Shown one piece after another: positions 50,151-62,469 of a stretch of 64,000 nucleotides of DNA. The position numbers were made by a program, and so were the translations under genes. The number at the start of each line of letters is the position of its first letter. The stretch's first letter is position 1. Source of the stretch: Lanius collurio. Lineage: Eukaryota; Chordata; Aves; Passeriformes; Laniidae. The notes beneath the pieces are model-generated. The model made no database searches, was not told where the DNA came from, and worked only from the letters and a program-made list of their open reading frames with translations. The stretch covers positions 25,372,295 through 25,436,294 of the forward strand of contig JACBWW010000004.1 in assembly GCA_020086605.1 (NCBI GenBank), given 5' to 3'.

Positions 50151-52526
50151 TTTTGGTGTCTTTTAACATATCCTGTCAGCTGAGCCATTAAAGCTCAGCC
50201 ATTAAAGAAGAACTTTCAGAAGATATATGCATGCTTGAGTGTATTAACAAAGATAAGGAAGTACTAAAAATCTGAAAGGCTTCATCAGACTGTGGTGGAG
50301 ATAAGTTAATTTCTGCCAAAACATTCCTTTTGGTTATTGGATATCAAAATGACCTGTTTCTTTGATTTCTTATAGTACTTTCCTTTATTTAAAAATAATC
50401 TTTGTCACTCTAGAAAAATGGTTGAGGAATTTTTTTGTTGGCTGTTGGGAGCAGTTTTGGACAGAGAACAAAGTTTTCCTAAGTGTCAACATTTCTAATA
50501 TAAAAGTCAAAGTGAAATGTCTGCTTCAGTCCAGCTGAGAATATATCAAGTTTTCGGGTGAACTTGAAATGTTTTCTTTCCTTTTATTTTTAATAAAGCA
50601 ACAACTGCAGTCCTGCAATGCTCTGTATTCAATGTGGATAGCTGTTGTGGCTCTGGAGAATCATATCCCCTCCTCCGCTCTTTTTTAGTACTTCATTAGA
50701 GTTGAAGGAGGCTAACCACATTGCAAACATGTTAAAAGAAAGGGGAGGGGGATCAAGGGGAATGCTATTTAATGCTGAAATAGGTTTCAGCAAACTAAAC
50801 TGAAAAATTTCTTCATTTTGGTCAAAAATGACTACATGTAATGTTGCTAAATCAAAACATATCTGAGTTCTTTTGTTGTGGTAACTTCTGCACTAAAACT
50901 CTTCATTTTGAGTCTGATGTCAAATTGAATGTTGTGTGGTGAGTTTCCAGATTTTGCTCAGCCAAGTAGTGAGCAGTACAGCTCATTCTGCATTGCTTCT
51001 CTGGTGTCTGTACAGTTGGGAATAACAACTGCAAAAGTAAAAAAGTCCCTGCCACCAGGCTGAGTTTTGAGAGCATTACAGCAGGGTTTTGTTAGAAGTA
51101 CTCTTTACTAGAGATCCACCGGAGATCACCGAGTCACTGATAACAGTAACTATAAAGAGGCAGGCATCTAATGTCATTCCTGACGTCTTAGTCAAAAAGA
51201 CTAATAATACTCAGATATGATTAGCAACTGGTAATTGCAGTTTTGTTTAACTTTGAAGGCAACCTTTTCTTCTATCAAAATTATGAAAGTACAAAGAAGC
51301 ATTCATTACCTACTGTTAAATCTGATTCTGACAAGTCATGCATTGCAAATATAATTCTCGATCAACTATTATTTAGTAATTCTGTTTAATTTTGTTTGCA
51401 TCTCATCCCATTTCTTGCATTGATGTCAAATTGTGATATAAAAGACAAACGGAGTTACTGATCAATGACTAAAATACATGCTGATATAATCAAAATGGCA
51501 TAAAAACAGAGGATCCATTAAGTACAGATCATAATGTATGCCAGAAATTAAAATAAACAGCTGTGAAATGCTGTAGTGTCATGAGAGATTTCAGTACATA
51601 TGTTTACCTTCCATTCATATAAAGGAATCATGAATGAGATGGAATTCTTCAAAATAGGAGGAAAAATCTGAAATATTAAACAACATTGTATATTGAGAAA
51701 AGAGAACTTTTTGTTCATTAATGTTTTCTCTCCATTTTGAACTATTGCATTAATTCCCTTGTCATCATGTGGGCCACCTTGTTTTTTCATATTGCATCAT
51801 GTGAAGTGTCAGATGATTGTCTTTGCCTTAATGTGCAGAGCATTATTTATGAGGTGCATTTTCTTCAATTGTATTTGGAAGGTCCCTGTCATACAGTCCA
51901 ATGCCCGCAACTCCTGACTGAATGGTCAGTATTTCTTCATTTGTGCTTAGTGAGGTAATCAAAAACCATTTTGCCCCCCACATGTTGTGAAAAAACCACC
52001 ACATAATATAAACAGTTCTGTGTAATATATGTGTGTGTATTCACAACATCCTTAATGTTTCCTTACTAATTTTTAAGATACCATCTATTTTAATGGTTTT
52101 ATACTAAACCTACAAAGACAGGGTTATTGGCTTACCCTTAATACAGACAGTGACTAAAATGTAGGCACAAAGTGGTAAGTAAAGATTTTCATTCTGATCT
52201 CTGAATTTCCTTGTAGCTGTGGGTTTGTCAGACCTTTAACAATAGCCTAATGCCAGGGGCCAGGAGGCTGTGGTTTAATATAGACTAATGCACATGGCAG
52301 GGCTTTTACATTTAGTATTATTTCTTTCAATGTGTTGTAGTGAAATTGTATTTTAAAATCAGGCAAACTATTGATGCTTTTATTGAATTGAGTAATTCAA
52401 TGAACAAATATTTTAGTCTGTTGACATTTCATCATCAAGTAACAGTAAACATAATACACATTTCCCATAAGACCATTCTTGAGAGCCAAATATTTACCCC
52501 TCACTTATTCTAAAGGTAGCATTGGT
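50151..52526 (+). other. CDIN1: CDIN1 intron
   Basis: Contains a 14-bp tandem duplication at about 50179-50207 (AGCTGAGCCATTAA, then AGCTCAGCCATTAA). A compact repeat-free stretch at about 50,580-50,810 may be constrained non-coding DNA. Nothing else is recognised. Confidence 0.55.
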
Positions 52527-53181
52527 GAATGAGAGGCTGGACATGACCCAGCCATGGGCACTCCCAGCCCAGAGAGCCAAGGGTGTCCTGGGCTGCATCC
52601 AAAGCAGCGTGGGCAGCAGGGCCAGGGAGGGGATTCTGCCCCTCTGCTCTGCTCTGGTGAGACCCCACCTGCAGTGCTGCATCCAGCTCTGGGGTCCCTG
52701 CACAGGAAGGACAGGGACCTGCTGGAGTGAGTCCAGAGGAGGGACACAGACATGGTCAGAGGGATGGAGAACCTCTCCTACAAAGAAAAGCTGAGAAAAT
52801 TGGGTTGTTCAGCCTGGAAAAGAGAAGGTTTCAGGATTACCTAACTGTGGCCTTCCAGTACCTGAAGGGAGCCTGCAAGAAAGCTGGAGAGGGACTTTTT
52901 ACAAGAGCATGAAATGACAGGACAAGAGGGAATGGCTTCAAACTGAGAGTAGGTTTACATTAGGTATTAAAGATTTGTTTGCTGTGAGGATGGTGAGGCA
53001 CTGGAACAGGTTGCCCAGTGAAGTTGTGGATGCCCCATCTGTGGAACTGTTCAAGGCCAAGTTGGAAGAAGCTCTGAGCAACCTGGTCTAATGGAAAGTG
53101 TCCCTGCCCTTGGCAGGGGGATTGAAACTGCGTGACCCTTGAGGTCCCTTCCAACCTAGACCATTGTATGATTCCATGATT
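52527..53181 (+). mobile_element. CR1 LINE 3' copy with intact 3' terminus
   Basis: Begins in GGCTGGACATGACCC and GTGTCCTGGGCTGCATCC, with a frame reading LGCIQSSVGSRAREGILPLC and then SALVRPHLQCCIQLWG, the reverse-transcriptase C-terminal region. It continues through GGCACTGGAACAGGTTGCCC to the tail GGTCCCTTCCAACCTAGACC and ATTCCATGATT. It is 5'-truncated, as most CR1 copies are; frameshifts and stops rule out activity. Same strand as CDIN1. Confidence 0.95.
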
Positions 53182-55619
53182 GTAATAACTATTCTATGGA
53201 CAAGACAATAAAAAGATATGTTTAAAGATGACCTTGTTAACATAGAGTAAAAAGTCAGAAATATCCCAAAACAAGTTTGGTCTCTACTTCAAAGTACTGT
53301 TCTTAAAACTGGCATTTAATTTTCCAATTCATCAATTGTTTTAATTTTAGTAATGAAAAAAACTGTAAACTGTCAAGCATGCCTTCCTGACAATCTCTTA
53401 AAATTACTTGTTAGAATATAGTGAATAGATTCTAGCAGAAGCGGTAAAAATACGTAAAACATAAAACTACATAGATCATTTAACTATAAGTTAGTCCAAC
53501 ATGAGAAATAGTGATTTTTTCAGATTCATCTAGAAATCGTGGATTTCACAAAAGGTAAAGGATTTTCAAAGCCATTTTAATGTTAAAGATACTTACTGTA
53601 AATTGAGAGCTTCATGTTTAAACTCACCTTTCTGATTGTACACTAAAATTGTTGAATTTGCTTCTGTCGTTTTTTTGGGAAAATCTCTAAAATACATACT
53701 ATTTCACTAAGCTCTGGATACAAAATCAGGAGAGGTGGTTACTTGCTCCTTACATAACTTATCTTAGGTCATTTGTATTTCTGAAACTGTGTGAAAATAT
53801 AAGTGCCATCATTTAGTATCTATTTTTCATCAGCCTTTTTTACAAGTTTGTTGGCAGGTGTCGATTAGTGCTGAGTGAGGATAATGGTTTAACTCTGCTT
53901 TTCTAACATAGTGCATTTGGGACTTCTATTTCAATTATTGTCCAGTTGTTTCACACCACACTTCTGATTCACATATCTTTTGTCTTTACAAAGAGAAAAT
54001 CTACAGTGAGAGTGTCAGTTTCATCTCTCACGCCTCTTTTTTTAAAATTATTTCAGAAACTGTGTAATGAAAGGGATTCTTTCTAAGAGCAGTGTATGAA
54101 AGTAGTTAGAGATGGTTCTTCACAATTTGAATCTGGTATCTGACACTTTATAGCTCATCCTTACGATAAATATTTTTGTTCTGTAAGTGACTGGACAGGT
54201 AAAACAAAGGAATTGAGTGTACACTTCTTCTAGAATAGTTGCTCTCTTTTTTCTCATTCAGTTGGTAGGTGACTGTAAAGAAAATTACCACTGTATGTGT
54301 CTCTGTAATTCAGTTTTAGACATACTAAGGCATAAATTCACTCACTATACAAACACAAAGTTAAGAACTGTAATAAAGTGTGTGCATAAAATGGGTTTTT
54401 TGCTGTCACATTTGATTCAGTTGCTATTGCTATGTTCAGTTTTACTGTTAAATTTAGCTCAATTTGTAAGCAGAAAATGTTCAGCCCTACTCAGCTATTT
54501 TTACTGCAGGCAGGCTTGTTGGGGGTGGCAGAGGTTGCATTATACTCCACCTGTCACACTTTGCCTCTGCCAGGAAGTTGGTTTAGGGGCACAACCTCTC
54601 CATTGAGAATTTTGTGCCTTCACTTACTATTGGATTTGTTGTGTGCTTTATGAACTGCAGTATCCACAATGAGTCCGCTTCTCCAGGTGGGACAGGGACA
54701 ATGAGATGGTCACCTGGTCCCAGGAACCTTTTATGAGCTATGTACTTTACAACCAAGGCCTTAAGAAGAACTCATAAACTAATTTTTTTTAAAAAGGAGG
54801 ATAGGGTATATGAAGTGTGTGATTGGTATGGGTATTGCTTAAAGATAATATTGGGTTTTCTCCCTGAAAACTAGGACAAGGAACTGGTGATGAAGCTATT
54901 ACATGTTTCAGACGTTTCGTGGTTATTTCATTTCTTTCAACATACCATTGATTGTTCTATTTGCTTTAGGCTTGAGGATTAGGCAGGAATAATCTGGATA
55001 ACACTGAACCAGAAGAGCTTGAGGTAGTGGTATGTGTAGTAAAAACAAAAAGTGCAGTTAGAAAAGTTGAATATACTTCTTCGATTAGAAAAATTTGCCT
55101 ATGTGTTTAATTTACAAGTGTAGAGAACCTTTGCAATTTCCAGATGTTAACTTTGATAAAAATCAGACAAGCCATTATCATTTATGAAAAGTAAATTATT
55201 AAGCTATGTCTGTGGGCAAGTAAGCATGGTTCAAAATTCATATTTTTCATTTCAAAAGGAGATTTCTTTTAATATTATATTTTTTAAACTCTTCCTGCAT
55301 TCTGGATGACTTCCTGGTATCTCATTTTATAAATATGTATCATATTATACAGATGTTTATCTTTTTTCCTCAGGTAGAAAAAAGACATTTGAGTCTGTTT
55401 AATTTTGTTAGCAGTGATGATATCATTACAGATTGCTTGAGAGAGCATTTTGTATTACTGGTTTTATATACTACATTTAGAAATGTCTAAGGTTTTATCA
55501 CTGTGTCTAATCCCCAGCTATGATAAACAGCGTATCTTATAACTTGTTTGTTAAACATACTATGTGTAATTTTAAAATAATTTAAAGTGTTTTGGTCCCA
55601 CTGCTCTTACTGGAAGTTT
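53182..55619 (+). other. CDIN1: CDIN1 intron, no recognised content
   Basis: AT-rich, apart from a GC-richer stretch near 54,500-54,760 that I could not assign. Nothing supports a gene. Confidence 0.55.
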
Positions 55620-55840
55620 TTTCTAGACCCAGTGCATTGGTCTTCCTGATGTGTTGGTGGAGGACAGTACTCTGTCCTCAGCCTTTACTCTCCTAGGCTG
55701 GAAAGACCAAACTTATTTAATCATTCCTATGAACAACTGTTCTTTTTCCCGGACGGTGCAGTAGCTTTGCTCCATATCTGGCTATTTATTATATGTCTTT
55801 CTTGAATGACCTGTCTACTGTTTACACATAAGGACTAAGC
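55620..55840 (-). mobile_element. Possible very old CR1-like fragment, antisense
   Basis: CTCCTAGGCTGGAAAGACC, AATCATTCCTATGAACAACTG and CAGTAGCTTTGCTCCAT loosely follow the reverse complement of CR1 (TCTCCAGGCTGAACA.., CTCATAGGAGAG.., TGGCCCTCCTCTGGAC). Heavily diverged and tentative. Confidence 0.4.
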
Positions 55841-56339
55841 AAGTCTTCAAGAAAATACAGTATTTCTAGATTTGTACTGAAAATCTCTCTCCCAACACTT
55901 CATATGATTATTTTGTCCTTTCTACAGCTGCATTGCTTTGTGTCCATTTACTGATCAGCTGTTACATGGATTGATTTCTTCTTCCTCTGGGAAAGCAAAG
56001 GGAAATACAATTTCTTTATTGCAGGCTTTATATCTGTGTAGTTTTGAACCCAACTGTAGCAATATTTTGAGCATGTTCTTGTTGAATTGCAGGTCATATA
56101 CAAAAGTCAGATTAGTTACGTGGAATAAAAAAGAGTGGGTAATTTAAACAATTACTAAAAAATGTTCTGAGTTTCTGAATCTTTGCTATTTAAGACAACA
56201 AATGTTGTTATATTTGTCATGGCTTCCAGACAGTGATATCAAAAATTTAAAACTTTTCAGTTACTGTCACCACATCCGCTCTTCTACTAGAATTTTTTGT
56301 AAACTTAGATTTATTAGATTTTTTTTATTAGACCTGGAG

Positions 56340-57049
56340 AAGAATAACCATATGTACCACTACAGGCTTGGGGCTCACCTGTGGGAAAGCAGCTCTCCAG
56401 AGAGGGACCTGGGGTCCTGGGGACAACAAGCTGTCCATGATCCTTGTGGCCAAGAAGGCCAGTAGGATCCCTGGGATGCCTTAGGAAGAGCACGGCCAGC
56501 AGGTTGAGGGAGGTGATCCTGCCCTTCTACTCAGCCCTGGCGAGGCTGAGTGTCCAGTTCTGGGCTCCTCAGGACAAGAGAGGGAGCTCCTGGAGTGGGT
56601 CCAGTGAAGGACTGTGAAGATGATGAGGGGACTGGAACATCTCTCTTACAAGGAAGGGCTGTGGGAGCTGGGCCTGTTCATCCTCAAGAGGCCACAGGGA
56701 GGGGACCTCATCAATGCCTATCAACATCTGAAGGCAGGGTGTCAGAGGATGGATCTGGGCTCTTCTTGGTGGTGCCAAGCAATAGGACAAGAGGCAATGG
56801 GCAGAAACCGATGCACAGGAAGTTCCCCCTGAACAAGAGGAAGAACTTCTTTACTGTGTGAGTGACTGAGCGCTGGAACAGATTGCCCAGAGAGGCTGTG
56901 GAGTCTCCCTTACTGGAGATACTCAAGAGCTGCCTGAACATAAACCTGTGCCATGTGCTCTAGGATGACCCTGCTTGAGCAGGGAGGTTTGGCCAGATAT
57001 CCAGTAGTTGGACCAAAGTGGTCCTTGACCTATCTTGTGATTCTGTGAT
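56340..57049 (+). mobile_element. CR1 LINE 3' copy, different subfamily, intact 3' terminus
   Basis: Frames read RLGAHLWESSSPERDLGSW, then MMRGLEHLSYKEGLWELGLF, GGDLINAYQHL, RTRGNGQK and RKFPLNKRKNFFTV, the C-terminal third of CR1 ORF2 split across several frames. The tail (GACCCTGCTTGAGCAGGGAG, TTGTGATTCTGTGA) is present. It differs in wording from the copy at 52527 and belongs to another CR1 subfamily. Inactive. Confidence 0.95.
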
Positions 57050-59473
57050 ATTTTCTTTAATTATGTATTTACACAATAGAAATCTAAATGTAGTATCTGG
57101 TTTGGGTTTGTTTTGTTTTTTAAAAAGTGGAATGCAGTTTGGGTCCCGCTAACATAAGTCTTGCAACTCCTGCAATATATGAGTAAGGTATTCTGCAATT
57201 GCAAAATTGTCCTTTAATGCCCATGGGGAAAAAGATCTATGAGGTTTAATTCATAGATTTTTTTTATAGTTGTTGGACAGTCTTCTGTGCAAAGTAAACC
57301 AGAGTGAAAGCATTCAGATTGTTTTACCCACAGTCATGACATGTTGCTGCCTATATTACCTCACAGCATGTCACAAGGCATCATTACATACTACTGAGTT
57401 TTATTTCATTTATTCCAGAATCTCATCAAGGCACTTCAGTATATCAAAAATTAAAAAATCACTCAGTACCACAAAGCTCTTTAAAGTCAGATTTCCATAA
57501 ATTTGCACAGTACTAAATATTGGCAGTGTTAAGCAAATGAGAGCAAATAAGTACATTAAAGTGGAAACATTACTTAAGCAAAGAGAAGCTGTTCTGTACC
57601 ATTTCTATCATTTTCTCTGTGATCTGACTTGATTTTTTTTTAATTAAAGAATGGTTCAAAAGTGCCTGTAGGTAATCAAGAAATTATAAATTAATTTTTA
57701 ATTCTTATTTTTGCTGGTTCAGCTGGAATTATAGTTCTCTTAATCTCCTGAATTTACCATTTTCCTGCTGTTGCCATAGCAAAATCAGGTAGAACAGGCA
57801 AAGCTGTACTTCTTCTTCTCTTTGAACTTAACTAAAAATAATGCTTAATCTAATGGTATGGCTTTTAGAAAAACCTTTTAAAAATGTTAATGGGGATTTA
57901 GCAGCTGTGGAAACAGAGATATTCTGACCTCAGACTGGAAGTCCTATTTGCCCTCTGCAAAAATGCAATACCTGTGCAAGTTTTCCTTTAGCAGTTCGTC
58001 CTAGTGCTCCAGGCCTAGGGAGGCTTGAGGGGAAAAAAAATGCAAACCTGCATCAATTTATACATCTTGAGGTCAAGTACTTCTGAGCAGGGAAGGACTT
58101 TAGGGCAGCTGGTTTTTGTGGCTGTACAGCCTGTTTCTGTAACCAAGGCAGAATATACCACACTCTTTCAAATGATAATCAGTTTGCATCACTATACCCT
58201 GATGGAAATAACTTTGTCACTGGGTAATTCTGTATAACAAAGACTTGGTACTGAAAAGCTCCAAATACCATTTAGGATTCATCTCCTTCTTCAGGAAGAT
58301 GATGCCAGACTTACTGGGTATATTTGTTTTTGTATGTAATAATATGTAATATCTAACTGAGGTATACTAGTGTGCTGTGTACATACCTACAAACTACAAA
58401 GTTACCTCCAGTGCAGAAATACTGTTTTGTAATAAATATGATATCTCAAAGGTACAGAAAGACATTTTGAAATCTTTCACAAAAGTCAGTAGTTGGTATG
58501 GAGAGTTGAAATTGCGTAAATGTTCATTGACTGTTTAATGAGGTGCAGTTGTTCTCTCTTCCCTCTTATTGACTCTATTTTCCTCTTTTTTGTGAGTGTT
58601 TTTGGGATTTGGTTGGGGGTTTTTTATGCCTTCCAGCTAATGATGGTCTAGCTTGAACAGATAGGAAGACACCCACCACTTTTGCAAGAGTGCTATAAAC
58701 TGAGGGGACTGACAAGAATTTTTTACTGTCTATACTGGTCTTCCATTACTCAGTTCAAGTTGACGGTGTCTTGAACATACTCATTAATCTGTATTGAGGT
58801 CAGAGCAGATGGAAACCTTATGTCAGCACCTCTCCTTAAGCTGCATTATGGCTGTTCCTGACAAGTGGATTTCTGTGGGAGACAGCTTTCTTGAGAGGTT
58901 CCTGTGGAATTCAGGAACCATTTTTAACTACTACCCTTTCTTACTTTTTGAATGCATGGTGTGATTTAATATTGCAAATACAGGGAGAAGACTGGAAAAT
59001 AAGCACTTTAAGAAACAAAAAAAACTTGCAATTTGTGACTAACAAGGAAGAGGGAAAGACAGCTGGTCAGAACAGATACTAATCTTATCACTTAATTTAC
59101 TTACTGAGCTTTTATGCAATCTAAGAACCAAAAAACAAAGTGGCCATGCTCAGGTGGAAGTTAGCCAGGTCTCAGAATTGTTGGTAAAACTCATTGTTCA
59201 TGACATTTCAAGCTGCTTGCTGAAGCTTCATTTGTCTTTGAAAGGAAAAGTGATGTATATTTTTCTTCTTGTTGCTTTTATTTTCTATTAGTTTGCTTTT
59301 GTCTTAAAGGGAACAGAAATTGAACAGGACTAGCATCTCAATAGGTTACACTTTTCCTGGTTTGTTTGAAATTAGACTGCTAGGAGTGTCTTTGATGCCC
59401 TTAGAAGTCTGCCAAGCAAAAACATTCATTTATCTAGCAATCTAGCAATTGAATGGCAAAGAAAAAAGTAAAG
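57050..59473 (+). other. CDIN1: CDIN1 intron, no recognised genes
   Basis: AT-rich. The stretch at about 57,620-57,850 is repeat-free and ATTA-rich and could be constrained, but this is a guess. No exon recognised. Confidence 0.55.
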
Positions 59474-59475
59474 GG

Positions 59476-59520
<45 letters not shown>

Positions 59521-59581
59521 AGGAAGGAAGGAAGGAAGGAAGGAAGGAAGGAAGGAAGGAAGGAAGGAAGGAAGGAAGGAA
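59474..59581. repeat. Compound perfect microsatellite (GGCA)11(GGAA)16
   Basis: Eleven perfect GGCA units (59474-59517) run straight into sixteen perfect GGAA units (59518-59581). The minus-strand open frame across it (Leu-Pro-Ala-Cys and Ser-Phe-Leu-Pro periods) is an artefact of the repeat. Confidence 0.98.
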
Positions 59582-62224
59582 TATGTAGTGCAACTGTCTT
59601 CTACTGTTTTCAACATGTAATTGTATGAAGGAAAATGTTAATAGTATGCAATTTTATTGTGTTGCAGACTTCTGCCTCAGTTCTCATCAGGCATGGATTG
59701 TAATATGTCACTGGCTAACTCAACTAATCTGCTGTCGCTTTTAAAAGTTCACAAGTGATAGCATTTTCCTCTGAGTCTTCCTCTCGCTCGTTATGGGCTG
59801 ACTTACTTTGCCATGTACATTTGTATGTCTTCCTATTGGACAGAATTCTGTAAATTGATGATGACCCCAGAAGAGTTTGGTGCATAGTAAGCAAAGAAAG
59901 CTGAAACGCAATTGGGTTTAGTGTTGGTATATACTGAGAAGGAATAAATAACTTGTAAATAAATCTAAATAGCATGAATTTTTCAAGAGGTGCATGCAAT
60001 AGAGCTCTGTGTGTAGTTGTATAAATAGTTAAGAAGAGAGAAGGCAGAAAGGGGAAGTAGATTTCTTTGCTCATACCCAGTCATGCACTTACTTCACCTA
60101 ATAGTGAATGTAACACTTAACTACAGATATTCATGGTCTCCTAGAGTCTCTGGAATGGTCTCCAACTTTCACCATGTGAAAACATCTCTTCTGAGAGACT
60201 GGATATTTTGCAGGTGATACGTAAGACTTGTGTATCTCAGGATGCACTCCTTTCTGAATAACAGCTAAATCCCGAATTATTTTCAAATATGAAGTGGGGC
60301 AGGACCGGTTTGAGTTGAACAGACACCGGGTATATGAATCAACTGAGAGACAAGCTGAGGAGCTTCAGGCATTAAAAATAAGTGTGTGCCAGGCACAAAT
60401 AAAGTTTGGCAGCAGATTCCAAAGGGAGTGGGAATATTCAAAGTCACAGGAGGTGTTTGCCTTCCTTCTGAGTGGGCATCAGGTGCTACGGTAATGGGCA
60501 GCAGACATACCACTTCCTTTTTCATCTCTTCCCTGCTTAATACAGATAGGTCACTTACATTTTGAGAGACAATAAATTTAAGTACAGCATCACACATAAA
60601 ATGCTTCTGCCTGTCAATTATGGGCAATAGTGTGTTTGGTAGTTAACTGCTAAGCAGCATTGTGTGGAGATACTCAGTATGATTTACTGTGCGGTCTTCT
60701 AATTCTCTGATCTGGGAAGTTGGAAGCACAGATGAGCTGTCCTCCATTTTTTAATTCATCTGTTACATTGTTTGTTTTATTGCATATTTGTGTATAAGGA
60801 TTTGAAGATACAGAATTGTCCAATAATTCATTCAAAATGTCTTGAGATAGCTTTTATGCTGGCTCCAAGATTTATGCTCAGCAAATACTAAACATGCAGG
60901 TATATAGTACCTTTATTTATCAACATTTCTGCTATCAAAATTTCCTGAGCAACTTTTCTGATTAGTTTGGTTCTTTTTTACAATAATTACTAAACAAAAA
61001 TATAATGTTGTAAGAGCAGTTCTGCCTCCTTGGTTAAATGCACTTTTGGCATATCCTGTCATTCTGGTGCACACTGACACCAGATAAACAGCTGCACAGA
61101 AAGAAAGGATTGCTACAAACTGTGAGACACTCACAAATTATTCAGATATCATCTTGCACTGGCCTTAGGATAGCCTGTTAATTCCAGCCCTCAAAATATA
61201 CAAGTATTAATCACCTAGTGGCAACTTGAGTTGACCAGCACTTGTGGCTGCCTGGACTTCAATCTAACAGTACTCAAAAGCTTTTCTCATGTTTTCTGTC
61301 ACCCAGGATAAGAGGCAGTTTGCAGCCAAGCATTCCTTTGGGAAGGCTGCTGTGAGTTTAACAGAATGTTTGAAATAACCTCAGTAACTCCTCTCAACAC
61401 TGATCCACAGCTTCAAATGTGCAGAATCAAACAATAGTGGCCTTACATCAACAGTCTCTGGAGAGTGAACTAATGGCGTAAGGTTTTCTAAGGGAAACTG
61501 AGTAACAAGCAAGTACCTCAAGAAGCAACATTCCTTGCCTGGATTTAATCAGAAAGTGATGCTTTCAGTAACAATATATGGAATAGTTCTGCAGTGCAAG
61601 CAACCATCTCTGTTCCTTGTTTATTTGAAGAATACCACCATTCTTGCAATGTCTTAACTGGGAAATACAAGTAGCACAATTTAAAATAGAAGCAGCACTG
61701 CTTTAGTAAACTAGTCCTTAAATTACATATTATAGGATTGGAAGAGTGTTGCTGTTTTGAGCAAGAACACATGAATGGACTTGGAAAACAGTGGACAGTA
61801 AAACAATGTGCTAACCCTGAATTATGAAAGACAAGTACGCTGATGGCACACCTAATATAGAATAGAATATTAGACTTTCTCTGCCAGAATGGAAATTTTG
61901 AAGCTTCTGAAAAAGAAGGTGAAGAAATTTTTTCTTGCCTGTTGGATTTTGGGAATTTTTGGTTGAACTTCTTTTGTTTAGTTATGTCCCTCATACACAG
62001 GGTGCCTGAAGTCATTTTGCCCTGTGTTGAAACAGTTAACTGGTGCAGAATCTTTGTATTTCCCAGAATATTGCATTTATCTCCAAACTACCAAATAATG
62101 TACCTGGAACACCATCTATTATCTCTTTTAGCCAGATACTGGAACTATCTTCCTATTGCAGCCAAAATGCATTGTTTTCCAAGATGCATACCCAGGTGAT
62201 CCCCACTAGAAGCAGAAAAAGGCA
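59582..62224 (+). other. CDIN1: CDIN1 intron, no recognised genes
   Basis: Includes a somewhat GC-richer stretch at 60,283-60,627 with overlapping open frames on both strands (114 codons minus, 66 codons plus), and a 156-codon minus-strand frame at 61545-62015. None shows homology, splice signals or composition that would make it a gene. Confidence 0.55.
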
Positions 62225-62469
62225 CCAGTGTGCACTCGCAGCCTAGAAGGCCAAGTACCTTGTGGACTGCATTAAAGGGTGCTGAGGCAGTGGAACGGGT
62301 TGCCAAGAGAGATTGTGGAGGCCCCATCCCTGAGAGTGTTCAGTTTGGATGGGGCCCTGGAGTGGAGCAACCTGATCGCAGTGGGTGTCACCCCTGCCTG
62401 CAGCAGGGGCCGTAGAACCAGGTGATCTTTAAGGTCCCTTCCAACCCAAACCATTCTATGGTTCTGTGA
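62225..62469 (+). mobile_element. Internally deleted CR1 LINE copy
   Basis: The 5' part, CAGTGTGCACTCGCAGCC..AAGGCCAAG..GGACTGCATTAAAGG, matches the CR1 segment GTGTGCGCTCGCAGCCCAGAA..GGGCTGCATCAAA. At about 62277-62285 it jumps to GGCAGTGGAACGGGTTGCC near the 3' end, then continues to GGTCCCTTCCAACCCAAACC and ATTCTATGGTTCTGTGA. Compared with the copy at 52527, some 400 bp between these points are missing. Confidence 0.85.

Noticed and set aside
59434..59616. Repetitive peptide-like open frame (Ser-Phe-Leu-Pro and Ala-Cys-Leu-Pro periods)
   Set aside because: Purely the translation of the GGCA/GGAA microsatellite.
60283..60627. Overlapping plus and minus open frames in a GC-richer stretch
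   Set aside because: Both strands open with no homology, which suits an old unclassified repeat or chance better than a gene.
61545..62015. 156-codon open frame on the minus strand, the longest in the window
   Set aside because: No recognisable domain or homology, Cys/Phe/Ser-rich chance composition, and no splice or promoter context.
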